DNA of 64,000 bases from Poindextera sp963719975 (lineage in GTDB: Bacteria > Pseudomonadota > Alphaproteobacteria > Caulobacterales > Caulobacteraceae). The DNA lies in the NCBI GenBank assembly GCA_963719975.1, contig CAVRED010000001.1, forward strand, positions 124,001 through 188,000, in the 5' to 3' direction. The position numbers and the translations under genes were made by a program. The notes beneath the pieces were generated by a model. It was given only the letters and a program-made list of their open reading frames with translations. It searched no databases and was not told the origin of the DNA. This document shows, one piece after another, positions 19,238-27,394 of the stretch (positions are counted from its first letter, which is position 1; each line of letters opens with the position of its first letter).

Positions 19238-21871
19238 GTGTCCGACATCTTCATCTCGTACGCCCGCTCGACGGCGGAGGTGGCGCATCGGATCGCCGAG
19301 GCGTTGCGCGCTCTCGGCCATGGCGTCTGGCGCGACGAGGATTTGCCCGCTCACCGCGACTATTCCGAGGTGATCGAGGAGCGCTTGCGGGCGGCGAGAG
19401 CGGTCCTGGTCCTCTGGTCGGCGGAGGCGGTCAAGTCGCAGTGGGTCAAGGCCGAGGCCGACCTGGCGCGTGAGGCCGGCAAGCTCGTCCAGCTCAGCCT
19501 CGACGGCGCGGTTCCGCCGCTCCCCTTCAACCGCATCCAGTGCGCCGACCTTAAGGGCTGGTCCGGCGACGTGGCAGCGCCCGGCTGGAAGAAGGTCGTC
19601 GCGAGCATCACGGACCTTGCGAGCCGTCCCTCGGCGGCGGCGAGCGAACGCGGCGAGACTGCGTCCGCTGGGCCGCGCCTCTCAGGACCCTCCGAACCGG
19701 CCCCCGCGCCGGCTTCGACTGCGCGCCCGGGCAACCTGCCCAGAGGGCGGGGCGCCCTCTTCGGGCGCGATGCCGAGGTCACGCAGCTTACGGAGCTCCT
19801 GACCGGCGCCCCGCTCGTCACCATCACCGGCACGGGCGGGGTCGGCAAGACCCGCATGGCCGTTGAGGTCGGCCACGCCGTGATGGGTGACTTCGAGGAC
19901 GGGGTGTGGCTGGCCGAACTCGCGCCGGTCGCTGACCCGGAACAGGCGCCGAGCGCCATCGCCCGGGCCATGAACATCGAGCTTCCGGGCGGAGAAGATC
20001 CGCAAAGCGCCCTCGTCGATAGCCTGCGGCTGCGGCGCTGCCTGATCATCCTCGACAACTGCGAGCACCTGATCGATGCCGCGGCCGCGCTCGCCGAGTC
20101 CGTGCTCGACGCGGCCGACGGCGTCAAACTGCTCGCCAGCTCTCAGGAGCCGCTTGGGGTTGAAGGCGAGCACGTGTTCCGGCTTCGCTCGCTGCGCGAG
20201 GCCGACGGGGCGGCGATGTTCATCGAGCGTGCGACCGCGGCTGACCAGGGCTTCGTCGTCGCCCCCCGCGAAGCCGGCGCGGTCGCAACCATCTGCAAAC
20301 GGCTCGATGGCATTCCGCTGGCCATCGAGATGGCCGCGGCGCGCGCCCCGGCGCTAGGCTGCGAAGGCGTGCTCCAGCGGCTCGACGATCAATTCCGGCT
20401 GCTGACAGGCGGACGGCGCACGGCGCTTCCCCGTCAGCGAACGCTGCACGCGACGCTGGACTGGAGCCACGGCCTCTTGAGCCCGCGCGACGCTGCCGTG
20501 TTCCGCCGGCTGGGCGTCTTCACGGGGGGCTTCTCGCTGGAGGCGGCCGCGGACGTCGCCGCGGACAACGCCATCGACACGATAGAGGCAGTCGACGCCG
20601 TCGCCAGCCTCGTTGCGAAGTCGCTCGTGGTGGTCGACGCGGAGGAGGGTCGACCCCGCTATCGGCTGCTCGAGACGGTCCGCGCCTATGCGCTCGAAAA
20701 GCTGGACGCGGCGGGCGAGACCAACGCGACCTTGCGCCGACATGCGCTGTTCTTCGTTCAGCTGGGCCAAAGGTCCGGTCAAGACTTCCTCGGGCTCGTC
20801 AGCGACGATGAGTTCGCGGCGCGCTACTTCGCGGACATCGACAACATCTATCGGGCGCTAGACTGGGCGTTCGGACCCGAAGGCGAATTGGCGATCGGCG
20901 TCGAGCTCGCGGGCTACTCCTGGCCGATCGCCATCTTCCGCAGCATGCTTTTCGAGCACGCGGCATGGCTTGATCGGGCCTATGAGCAGCTTGACGAAGC
21001 GGGTTTGGCGCCGCCGGCGCGCGCCGCCCTGCTCACGGCGAGAGCCCATGCCCTGGTGATGGCCGCTCCCGCCCGCGCCGTCGCCGCCGCGGACGAAGCG
21101 ATCGAGGCCGGCGAGGCGATCGCCGAGCCATTGCTTGTCGTGGCCGGGCTGAGCTGCAAGGTGGGTGCGTTGACCGGGACAGGCCGCGCCGGCGAGGCCG
21201 AGCCGGTGGCGCAGGTGCTTATGGCGCGGGCGAAGGCGCTGGGGCGGAGCCGGGTATCGGTCGGCGCAACCGTCATGGAAGCCCAGCGCCTGCTCATGCT
21301 CGGCGATCGGGCGGCTTCGCGCGCGCTGTTCGAGCGGGCGCTCCCCGACCTGCAGGCCATCGGGGCCAACGGCGACGCCAACGAGGTCCTGCTCAACCTG
21401 GGCGGCATCCTGGCGCACGATGATCCAGCCGCGGCCATGACCCAGTTCCGGGAGCTCCTGGCCAACCTGCGCCCCTGGCACTTCACCAGCGGCTACACGA
21501 CGCAGGTGGCCGCTCAATCGCTGGCGATGCTGCTGCTCCGGCGCGACCGGCCCGGAGACGTCGAAGAGGCGCGGGCGCTGTCGCTCACGACCATCAGGGC
21601 GCTGGGTCCGGGATACGTGACCTACGGACTCGGCGCATTTGTCGTGCTTGCGGCCAGGACTGGGGACGCCCGCGACGGAGCGCGGGTGGCCGGGTTCGAC
21701 AAGGTGCAACACGCACAGACGGCCGTGACGTACGTGGTTCTGGAAAACGACGAGTACAGCCTTGGGGTGCTCAAAGACGCTTTGCCGGAGGCCGAACTGG
21801 CCGACCTCATGGCCGAGGGCGCGCGCATGAGCCCCGACGAGGCGTTCCGGCTGGTGACCGGCGTCGCCTAG
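19238..21871 (+). CDS. TIR-STAND (NB-ARC-like) ATPase with C-terminal helical repeats
   Basis: An 877-aa protein. Residues 3-110 are a TIR domain: DIFISYARST, DEDL and LVLWSAEAVKSQWVKAEADL, with Glu73 at the NADase glutamate position. A Pro/Ala-rich linker (130-170) leads to a STAND NTPase: FGRDAEV, Walker A GTGGVGKT (198-205), Walker B LIILDNCEHL (269-278, Asp273), GIPLAIEMAAARA (GLPL motif) and a winged-helix segment LSPRDAAVFRRLGVFTGGF ending LLETVRAYALEKLD. The rest (about 500-877) is helical, TPR/SLATT-like sensor or scaffold. It starts at GTG. Its neighbours are metabolic, with no obvious partner. It could be an antiphage NLR-like sensor or a signalling regulator. Confidence 0.85.
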   Translation: MSDIFISYARSTAEVAHRIAEALRALGHGVWRDEDLPAHRDYSEVIEERLRAARAVLVLWSAEAVKSQWVKAEADLAREAGKLVQLSLDGAVPPLPFNRIQCADLKGWSGDVAAPGWKKVVASITDLASRPSAAASERGETASAGPRLSGPSEPAPAPASTARPGNLPRGRGALFGRDAEVTQLTELLTGAPLVTITGTGGVGKTRMAVEVGHAVMGDFEDGVWLAELAPVADPEQAPSAIARAMNIELPGGEDPQSALVDSLRLRRCLIILDNCEHLIDAAAALAESVLDAADGVKLLASSQEPLGVEGEHVFRLRSLREADGAAMFIERATAADQGFVVAPREAGAVATICKRLDGIPLAIEMAAARAPALGCEGVLQRLDDQFRLLTGGRRTALPRQRTLHATLDWSHGLLSPRDAAVFRRLGVFTGGFSLEAAADVAADNAIDTIEAVDAVASLVAKSLVVVDAEEGRPRYRLLETVRAYALEKLDAAGETNATLRRHALFFVQLGQRSGQDFLGLVSDDEFAARYFADIDNIYRALDWAFGPEGELAIGVELAGYSWPIAIFRSMLFEHAAWLDRAYEQLDEAGLAPPARAALLTARAHALVMAAPARAVAAADEAIEAGEAIAEPLLVVAGLSCKVGALTGTGRAGEAEPVAQVLMARAKALGRSRVSVGATVMEAQRLLMLGDRAASRALFERALPDLQAIGANGDANEVLLNLGGILAHDDPAAAMTQFRELLANLRPWHFTSGYTTQVAAQSLAMLLLRRDRPGDVEEARALSLTTIRALGPGYVTYGLGAFVVLAARTGDARDGARVAGFDKVQHAQTAVTYVVLENDEYSLGVLKDALPEAELADLMAEGARMSPDEAFRLVTGVA

Positions 21872-21950
21872 CTCGCCAAGGAGGGACCCGGATTTCCGCG
21901 CTTGGCCGATTGCGCTAGGATTTCCCGTCCACGAGAAGGAGAGAGCCGCG

Positions 21951-22376
21951 ATGCCGGACGCGAACCTCGCCAAGCCGCCGGTCGGTGTGGGCCACATGGC
22001 GCTGACGGTCGCCGACGTCGGGGCCAGCAGCCGCTTCTACGCGACGCTCGGCCTGCGCATCGTCGGCAAGGCCGACGACATGTCGATCCTGGAGCTGCGC
22101 GGCGGCACGCATCTGCTGCTGTTCCAGCGCGGCGGCCCGTCCGCCGGGACGGACAGCCCGTTCGACCAGGCCGCGCCCGGGGCGATCGACCTGATGATCG
22201 AGGGCCGCACGTTCGAGGACCTCGACGCCTTCCGCACGACCCTGATCGCCGGCGGCGTCCATCCCGATCCTATCCCCGACAAGCGCTACTTCGGCCACCA
22301 CATCTTCAAGGCCAGGGACCCGGACGGCAACGAGGTCACCGTCTCCACCAGCCACGCCAGCGACCTGCCGGTCTAG
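21951..22376 (+). CDS. VOC-family (glyoxalase/dioxygenase-like) protein
   Basis: 141 aa in two beta-alpha-beta-beta-beta modules: VGHMALTVADVGASSRFYAT with the first metal-site His, then KRYFGHHIFKARDPDGNEVT with the second His and a terminal acidic position. AAGGAGAGA precedes the ATG by 8 bases. The vicinal oxygen chelate fold covers glyoxalase I, dioxygenases and resistance proteins, and the substrate cannot be told. It heads a run of three small genes with a cupin and a CMD-like protein, which suggests a shared small-molecule pathway. Confidence 0.8.
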   Translation: MPDANLAKPPVGVGHMALTVADVGASSRFYATLGLRIVGKADDMSILELRGGTHLLLFQRGGPSAGTDSPFDQAAPGAIDLMIEGRTFEDLDAFRTTLIAGGVHPDPIPDKRYFGHHIFKARDPDGNEVTVSTSHASDLPV

Positions 22377-22435
22377 CGGCGGCCTGGCACCTTGCTGGGT
22401 TCTCAGGTTCTGATCGCCGGCAACAAGGACTCGCC

Positions 22436-22849
22436 ATGGATCTGAAACGCGCCGGATCGCAGCCTTCGCGGAAGGGCCCTGCGGACTATTTCACGGGGAC
22501 CGTCCGCATCGACCCGCTGAACAACCCGCCGGCGCCCGCGCGGGCGGCTTGCGCCTACGTCACCTTCGAGCCCGGCGCGCGCAGCGCCTGGCACACCCAT
22601 CCGCTCGGCCAGACGTTGATCGTCACCGGCGGCTGCGGCTGGACCCAGTGCGAGGGTGAGCCGATCGTGGAAATCCGCGCCGGCGACGTCGTGTGGTGTC
22701 CGCCCGGCCACAAGCACTGGCACGGCGCCACGCCCACCACAGCGATGACCCACATCGCCGTGACCGAGGCGCTCGACGGCCGCGCTGTGGACTGGCTGGA
22801 AAAGGTGACAGACGCCGAATACCTCGCCGGTCCGGAGGCGGCCCCATGA
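22436..22849 (+). CDS. Cupin-domain protein
   Basis: 137 aa. Cupin motif 1 is seen as AWHTHPLGQTLIVTGGCGW and motif 2 as GDVVWCPPGHKHWHGA, giving a full set of His/Glu-type metal ligands. It resembles the cupins paired with carboxymuconolactone decarboxylase-like proteins in soil bacteria. The stop overlaps the start of the next gene in ATGA, so they are coupled. The N-terminus begins MDLKRAGSQPSRKGPADYFT, matching a family that opens with a short GSQPS segment. Confidence 0.8.
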   Translation: MDLKRAGSQPSRKGPADYFTGTVRIDPLNNPPAPARAACAYVTFEPGARSAWHTHPLGQTLIVTGGCGWTQCEGEPIVEIRAGDVVWCPPGHKHWHGATPTTAMTHIAVTEALDGRAVDWLEKVTDAEYLAGPEAAP

Positions 22850-23178
22850 GTGCGCCCGAAAAGCCCGCGGCCGTGACGCCGCCCTTCGCCGACATCGCGC
22901 CGGCGCTGGCCGACTACACGACCAACGTCCTCTTCGGCGAGGTCTGGGAGCGGCCGGGCCTGTCACCGCGCGACCGCAGCCTGATCACGGTCGCCGCCCT
23001 GGTCGCGCTCTACCGGACCAACGAACTCCCCGGCCACCTCAAGCGGGCGCTGGCCAACGGCGTCACCCGCGACGAGATCATCGAGCTCATCACCCACCTC
23101 GCCTTCTATTCGGGCTGGCCCACTGCGGCGACGGCCGCGGGCATCGCGCGGGCGGTGTTCGCGGATGAGGGCGACTGA
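22846..23178 (+). CDS. Carboxymuconolactone decarboxylase-family protein
   Basis: 110 aa of the AhpD-like/CMD fold: FGEVWERPGLSPRDRSLITV and LPGHLKRALANGVTRDEIIE, then HLAFYSGWPTAATAAGIARA. The CxxC of AhpD peroxidase-type members is absent, so it is of the decarboxylase type or of unknown activity. It starts by a four-base overlap with the cupin gene, so both probably act on one compound. Confidence 0.85.
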   Translation: MSAPEKPAAVTPPFADIAPALADYTTNVLFGEVWERPGLSPRDRSLITVAALVALYRTNELPGHLKRALANGVTRDEIIELITHLAFYSGWPTAATAAGIARAVFADEGD

Positions 23179-23466
23179 CCGGACAACCCGACAAAGCAGA
23201 TCCAGCCGCCGACATCAGGGCGCCCGTGACTGTGATCCGGGTCATAGATACAGACGCCGCCGAGCGGCCCCGGCAGTCTTGTATACTGGGTTATCAGATA
23301 GTAGACCGTTTTGGTTAATTACTGCAATACAACTAGCGACCCCAATCAATACTTCGTCTTTACTTATAATTAAGCGATCGGTCGCAAAGTTCTCCCGGTA
23401 TTGGGGGCGACCAGGCCGGATGGCGTGATCCTCCAGTCCCTGCTTGCTGAATTGGGAGATCAAGCA
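23179..23466. promoter_or_regulatory. AT-rich leader upstream of the Flp pilin gene
   Basis: A 288-bp gap whose middle (about 23240-23400) is strikingly AT-rich against its surroundings. It contains TTAA half-sites at 23315 and 23370, of the kind used by the cell-cycle regulator CtrA, though not at the canonical 7-base spacing. It most likely holds the pilin promoter and a long leader. No gene is recognised in it. Confidence 0.4.
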
Positions 23467-23628
23467 ATGTCCGAGTTCGTCTCGCGTTTCGCGAGGAACG
23501 AGTTGGGCGCCACGGCCATCGAGTACGGGCTGATCGTCGCTCTTATCGCCGTCGTCATCATCGGCGCCACCACCGCAGTCGGAAGCAACCTCAGCACCAG
23601 TTTCAACACGATCGCCTCGAGCGTCTGA
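23467..23628 (+). CDS. Flp/Fap-type IVb pilin
   Basis: A 53-aa prepilin. A short basic leader (MSEFVSRFARNELG) precedes the conserved processing region GATAIEYGLIVALIAVVIIGA, whose Glu-Tyr pair and hydrophobic helix define Flp pilins, then the short tail TAVGSNLSTSFNTIASSV. It is cleaved by a TadV/CpaA-type peptidase and assembled by the Tad apparatus into surface-adhesion pili. No tad/cpa genes are in the window, so this is an isolated pilin copy. Confidence 0.92.
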   Translation: MSEFVSRFARNELGATAIEYGLIVALIAVVIIGATTAVGSNLSTSFNTIASSV

Positions 23629-23719
23629 TCCGCTCGCCGGCGAGAGAGACTTCCGTGGGCTGATGTGATGCCGCTCGTAGGAAGCCGAGGCCAGCGCGCG
23701 GCCGGAAAGGCATACCGCT

Positions 23720-24094
23720 ATGATCCATGAGAGCGCCCACCACGGGTTCGGGGATACATCGACTGGCGAGGACGTGCTGGAGGGCCTCCGCCGCGGCCGC
23801 GGCGAGCGCCGGGCCTACCGTCGCGCGCGGACTCTCGTCGTCAGTAAGATCGTCATCGGGGACGGCCTCGCCGATTGCGTGGTTCGCAATCTATCGATCC
23901 GCGGCGCTCAGGTTCGTGTGCTTGGCGCCGTCGAGCTTCCGCCTGCCTTCGGGCTCTTGATGGCGAGCAAGGGTTTGCTCTTCGACGCCACGGTTGTTTG
24001 GCGCAACGGAGACAAGCTCGGCCTTACGTTCTGCGGCCGGCGCGACCTTCACGCCGACATCGACCCGACCGAGACGCCGGGAACGGCGACATAG
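23720..24094 (+). CDS. PilZ-domain protein
   Basis: 124 aa. An arginine-rich segment (RRGRGERRAYRRARTL) is followed by CVVRNLSIRGAQVRV, the RxxxR ... N-x-S-x-x-G pattern that binds cyclic di-GMP in PilZ domains. The remaining strands (LLFDATVVWRNGDKLGLTF) complete the small barrel. It is probably a cytosolic c-di-GMP effector. Its place 92 bp after a Flp pilin suggests a link to surface attachment, but that is inference. Confidence 0.8.
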   Translation: MIHESAHHGFGDTSTGEDVLEGLRRGRGERRAYRRARTLVVSKIVIGDGLADCVVRNLSIRGAQVRVLGAVELPPAFGLLMASKGLLFDATVVWRNGDKLGLTFCGRRDLHADIDPTETPGTAT

Positions 24095-24179
24095 ACCGGA
24101 CAGAGGCCGGACATCCGATCGGTGAAGACCGGGCGCTTGGCGTCCGCTATGGTTCAAGCTCGGCGACGAGGAGGCTTCC

Positions 24180-24791
24180 ATGGCTCCCGTGCAAGGATCG
24201 AAAGCGCTGGGCCGCTCCGCGGCCGCGGGCCAGCCGACGGGCGCCGTGCTCGCCCAGGAATGGTGGGCCTTCGCGATCAGGGGGCTGCTGTGCATCCTCT
24301 TCGGCGCGACCGCCCTGCTCCCCGTCGTCACGACGAGGTCGCTCATCTACGTCTTCGCCGCATACTCGGTGCTCGACGGGGTCTTCGCGACGGTCTCGGC
24401 GTTTCGCGCCGCCCGCAGTCACCGGCACTGGGAACTGCGCGTGCTCGAGGGCGCGGCGGGAATCCTGGCCGGCGTCTTCATTTGCCTGTTTCCCGCCGTC
24501 GCCGTGACGGCGCTGGTGTTGTTCATCGGGGCCTGGGCGTTCGTCTCTGGCCTGTTGATGTATCGCGGCGCCTTTTCGCTCCACATCGACCATGGTCGCT
24601 ACTGGCTGGTGCTGGGCGGCGTCCTCTCGATGGTCTTCGGCGGGATGCTCGTCGTCTCGCCCTTCGTCGGGGCGGTCGTGCCGCCTTGGGCGATCGGCGC
24701 CTACGCGCTTGTCGTCGGCGCCGCGCTGCTCGGCCTGGGCGTCTTCCTGCGGGGCCGGGCAGCCGATCAGCCGGCATCGTCTCGACGATAG
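24180..24791 (+). CDS. HdeD/DUF308-family membrane protein
   Basis: 203 aa with six membrane helices in three hairpins, the DUF308 repeat plan. WWAFAIRGLLCILFGATALL is repeated in looser form as HWELRVLEGAAGILAGVFIC and YWLVLGGVLSMVFGGMLVV. HdeD of E. coli is linked to acid resistance; the molecular role is not known. The cytoplasmic tail is short and basic. Confidence 0.8.
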   Translation: MAPVQGSKALGRSAAAGQPTGAVLAQEWWAFAIRGLLCILFGATALLPVVTTRSLIYVFAAYSVLDGVFATVSAFRAARSHRHWELRVLEGAAGILAGVFICLFPAVAVTALVLFIGAWAFVSGLLMYRGAFSLHIDHGRYWLVLGGVLSMVFGGMLVVSPFVGAVVPPWAIGAYALVVGAALLGLGVFLRGRAADQPASSRR

Positions 24792-24834
24792 CGGCGCCCT
24801 CCGGGCGGCCGGGCCTGAGCGAGGGCCCCGTGGC

Positions 24835-24984
24835 CTAGGTCGGGTGATGGAACAGCAGCCAGGCGACCACGCAAAAGGCGATCACCAGCGCCAGGCCCCC
24901 GATGAGCACCAGGATCGCGCGCACGGCGTCGCCGGGCTGCTTGCTCGGCGGCGTTCCGAGGCCTTCGTCGGCCAGGTCGTCCAT
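24835..24984 (-). CDS. Small single-span membrane protein
   Basis: 49 aa from the ATG (MDDLADEGLGTPPSKQPGDA) with one C-terminal membrane helix (ILVLIGGLALVIAFCVVAWL) and a short HHPT tail. Longer starts up to 25122 are open but have arginine-rich, non-genic-looking sequence. No family is recognised. Confidence 0.5.
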   Translation of the reverse strand: MDDLADEGLGTPPSKQPGDAVRAILVLIGGLALVIAFCVVAWLLFHHPT

Positions 24985-25168
24985 CTCTTCAGGCACGCAC
25001 AGGGTGTAGCAGCCCCAAGGACGGGCCACCATCCGCCTCCTCGGGCGGACAACCCGGCCCGTTCCGACACCAGACTTGGGAGCCCTGGCGGCGTTTCTGG
25101 CGTTCCGGTCGACCCGGCTCACTGGTAGAGTAGCGCGAGGTCAAGCCGATCCTGCGAGGAGCGCGCCC

Positions 25169-25972
25169 GTGCCCGACGATATGGCCGCCCCGCGGCCGCG
25201 GAACTTCGACACCGAGATTCCCAGCGTCCAGGACCAGGTCTCGCCTGAGGAGTGGCGGGCCAGGGTCGATCTGGCGGCGTGCTACCGGCTGATCGACCTC
25301 TATGGAATGAGCGACCTCATCGCCAACCACGTCTCGGTGCGCGTGCCGGGCGAGCCGGGCCACTTCCTGATCAACGCCTATGGCCTGCTCTACGACGAGA
25401 TCACAGCCTCCTCGTTGATCAAGATCGACCTCGACGGGAACGTCGTCGCCAAGCCGCCATTTGACTACGGGTTCAACCGCGCCGGCTTCGTGATCCACGC
25501 CGCCATCCACCGGGCGCGTCACGACGTGGACTGCGTGATCCACACCCACACCGCCGCCGGCATGGCCGTCTCGTCGTTGGAGTGCGGCCTCCTGCCGCTG
25601 AACCAGACCGCCATGCGCTTCGCCCACTGCGCCTATCACGACTACGAGGGCGTGGTGCTGGACCTCGACGAACAGGCGCGCCTGGTCGCGGACCTCGGCG
25701 ACTGCGATCTGATGATCCTGCGCAACCACGGCCTCTTGGTCGTCGCCCAGACGGTGCAGCAGGCCTTCAATCACATCCACCGCGCCGAACTGTCGTGCCG
25801 CGCCCAGCTGATGGCCATGGCCACCGGCGCCACGCTCATCACGCCCTCGCAGAACGTGATCGAGAAGACCTTCCAGGACTACCAGCCCCACGTGCGCCGC
25901 CCCTTCGGCGTGCTCGACTGGCCGGCCCTGCTCCGCAAGCTCGACCGCCTCGACCCCAGCTACAGGACCTGA
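25169..25972 (+). CDS. Class II aldolase/adducin-family protein
   Basis: 267 aa. The family segments are YGMSDLIANHVSVRVPG, LINAYGLLYDEITASSLIKI, the paired zinc histidines in CVIHTHTAAGMAVSS and the third in LMILRNHGLLVVA. Members are zinc lyases/epimerases of phosphosugars (fuculose, ribulose) or, as adducin-like forms, of unknown substrate. The GTG at 25169 with GAGGAG just upstream gives the best start. It stands alone, convergent with clpP. Confidence 0.85.
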   Translation: MPDDMAAPRPRNFDTEIPSVQDQVSPEEWRARVDLAACYRLIDLYGMSDLIANHVSVRVPGEPGHFLINAYGLLYDEITASSLIKIDLDGNVVAKPPFDYGFNRAGFVIHAAIHRARHDVDCVIHTHTAAGMAVSSLECGLLPLNQTAMRFAHCAYHDYEGVVLDLDEQARLVADLGDCDLMILRNHGLLVVAQTVQQAFNHIHRAELSCRAQLMAMATGATLITPSQNVIEKTFQDYQPHVRRPFGVLDWPALLRKLDRLDPSYRT

Positions 25973-26015
25973 GCGAAGGCTCTTGGCCATCAGGGCAGCC
26001 TGCTCCGACCAGAGC

Positions 26016-26618
26016 CTATGCCGCCTTCGGCTCGGTCCGGGTGGATTCGATTCGGTCGACGAGGCCGAAGGCCAAGGCCTGTTCGGCGCTCATGAAGTTG
26101 TCGCGGTCGAGGGCATGCTCGACCTCCTCGTAGGTGCGGCCGCAGTGCTCGGCGTAGAGCCGCGTCATCCGCCGCTTGGTCTCCAGGACGTCTTCGGCGT
26201 GGCGCTCGATGTCCGAGGCCTGGCCCTGGAAGCCGCCGGACGGCTGGTGCAGGACGATGCGGGTGTTGGGCAGGCAGACCCGTTGGCCCGGCTCGCCCGC
26301 GCACAGGATGAATGACCCCATCGACGCCGCGAACCCCATCGCGAAGGTCGCGACCGGGCTCTTGATGTAGCGCATGGTGTCGTAGATGGCGAAACCGGCC
26401 GTGACCGACCCGCCCGGCGAGTTGATGTAGAGGAAGATCTCCTTCTTCGGGTTCTCCGCCTCCAGGAACAGCAGCTGGGCGCAGATCAGCGCCGCCATCC
26501 CGTCCTCGAACTGGCCGTTCAGGAAGACGACGCGCTCGCGCAGCAGGCGCGAATAGATGTCGAACGCCCGCTCGCCGCGGGCCGACTGCTCGACCACCAT
26601 CGGGACGAGGTTGGCCAT
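26016..26618 (-). CDS. ClpP-family serine protease (second, operon-coupled paralogue)
   Basis: 200 aa from MANLVPMVVEQ. The catalytic triad is intact: Ser99 in GFAASMGSF, His124 in RIVLHQPSGGF and Asp173 in DRDNFMSAEQA; the FLYINSPGGSVTAG oxyanion segment is present. It lacks a ClpX/ClpA neighbour and differs from main ClpP (GFAASMGSFILCAGEPGQRV). Its ATG overlaps the stop of the AHSA1 gene in TGATG, so it is the last gene of an ArsR-AHSA1-ClpP operon. It is expected to be a Clp-type peptidase subunit with an ATPase supplied elsewhere. Confidence 0.9.
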   Translation of the reverse strand: MANLVPMVVEQSARGERAFDIYSRLLRERVVFLNGQFEDGMAALICAQLLFLEAENPKKEIFLYINSPGGSVTAGFAIYDTMRYIKSPVATFAMGFAASMGSFILCAGEPGQRVCLPNTRIVLHQPSGGFQGQASDIERHAEDVLETKRRMTRLYAEHCGRTYEEVEHALDRDNFMSAEQALAFGLVDRIESTRTEPKAA

Positions 26619-26983
26619 CACGCCGCCCACTTGAGCCCCCAGACGCCAGGCCTGAGGGGCCGCAGGGCCGCGGAAAGTCGCGCCATCGCCATCACCGGCG
26701 TGCGCACGAAGCCGTCGTGCACCAGCCTCAGCCGCGTGCCGCCGCCGATGGTCGGCGTCAGCGTGAAGGTGACGTCGCTCTCGATCACGCCCCCGCCCTC
26801 GTCCGGCTCGCGCCAGGCCAGCCGCAGGCGCTCTTCCGGCTCGGCCTCGACGACCTCGGCGCAGACGTCGGCCTCCGCCAGCCAGCGCGAGCGCAGCTCC
26901 GGCTCGGTCAGGGCGCGCCAGACCTTGTCCGGCGACTCGTCCAGATCGGTGTCGACGACGATGGTCTCAGCCTCATCGCTCAT
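26618..26983 (-). CDS. AHSA1/SRPBCC-domain protein
   Basis: 121 aa of the START-like AHSA1 type: IVVDTDLDESPDKVWRALTE, RSRWLAEADVCAEVVEAEPE, RLAWREPDEGGGVIESDVTF and TRLRLVHDGF. Such proteins bind hydrophobic ligands and are very often encoded beside ArsR regulators, as here. It overlaps the ArsR stop by four bases (ATGA) and the ClpP start (TGATG). Confidence 0.85.
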   Translation of the reverse strand: MSDEAETIVVDTDLDESPDKVWRALTEPELRSRWLAEADVCAEVVEAEPEERLRLAWREPDEGGGVIESDVTFTLTPTIGGGTRLRLVHDGFVRTPVMAMARLSAALRPLRPGVWGLKWAA

Positions 26984-27297
26984 GGGTCCATGTCCTTCAG
27001 GAGGTCTTTCAACTTGCCGATCCGTTCCGGCCAGAAGGTGCGGTAGCGGTCGATCCAGCTGGCCAGGGGCGCCAGCCCCTCGGGCCGTAGGCGGTAGTAG
27101 GCGTTGCGCCCGGCGCGGCGTTCGACGACCAGTCCCGCCGCTTTCAAGGCCGCCAGGTGCTGGGAGATCGCCGGCTGCGAGACGGAAAAGCCGCTGCGCA
27201 GGTCCGACACTGTCCGCTCGCCTTCGCCCAGCCGCTCGAACACCGCCCGGCGCGTGGGGTCGGCGAGCGTGCGGAAGAGATCGGCCTCGGCGCTCAT
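26980..27297 (-). CDS. ArsR-family transcriptional regulator
   Basis: 105 aa. The winged helix reads FRTLADPTRRAVFERLGEG and VSQPAISQHLAALKAAGLVV, then RAGRNAYYRLRPEGL. No cysteine metal site of the ArsR/SmtB kind is seen, so it probably belongs to the non-metal ArsR group paired with AHSA1 proteins. It heads a three-gene operon, and a palindrome just upstream of its ATG fits autoregulation. Confidence 0.9.
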   Translation of the reverse strand: MSAEADLFRTLADPTRRAVFERLGEGERTVSDLRSGFSVSQPAISQHLAALKAAGLVVERRAGRNAYYRLRPEGLAPLASWIDRYRTFWPERIGKLKDLLKDMDP

Positions 27298-27305
27298 GCA
27301 CAACA

Positions 27306-27323
27306 CATAAGTCGGTGCTTATG
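27306..27323. promoter_or_regulatory. Candidate ArsR operator
   Basis: CATAAG (27306-27311) and CTTATG (27318-27323) form a 6+6 inverted repeat with a 6-base spacer, ending 8 bases upstream of the ArsR start. The position and form match autoregulatory sites of ArsR/AHSA1 operons. Confidence 0.6.
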
Positions 27324-27394
27324 GATTCGTCAAGCCATGGCTTGCGCCGGCGTCGGCGATAGCCGAACAACCCCGTTCGAAGAGGGGAACCATC

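Noticed and set aside
23315..23373. A full CtrA box upstream of the Flp pilin
   Set aside because: Two TTAA half-sites are present but 55 bases apart, not at the 7-base spacing of the canonical site.
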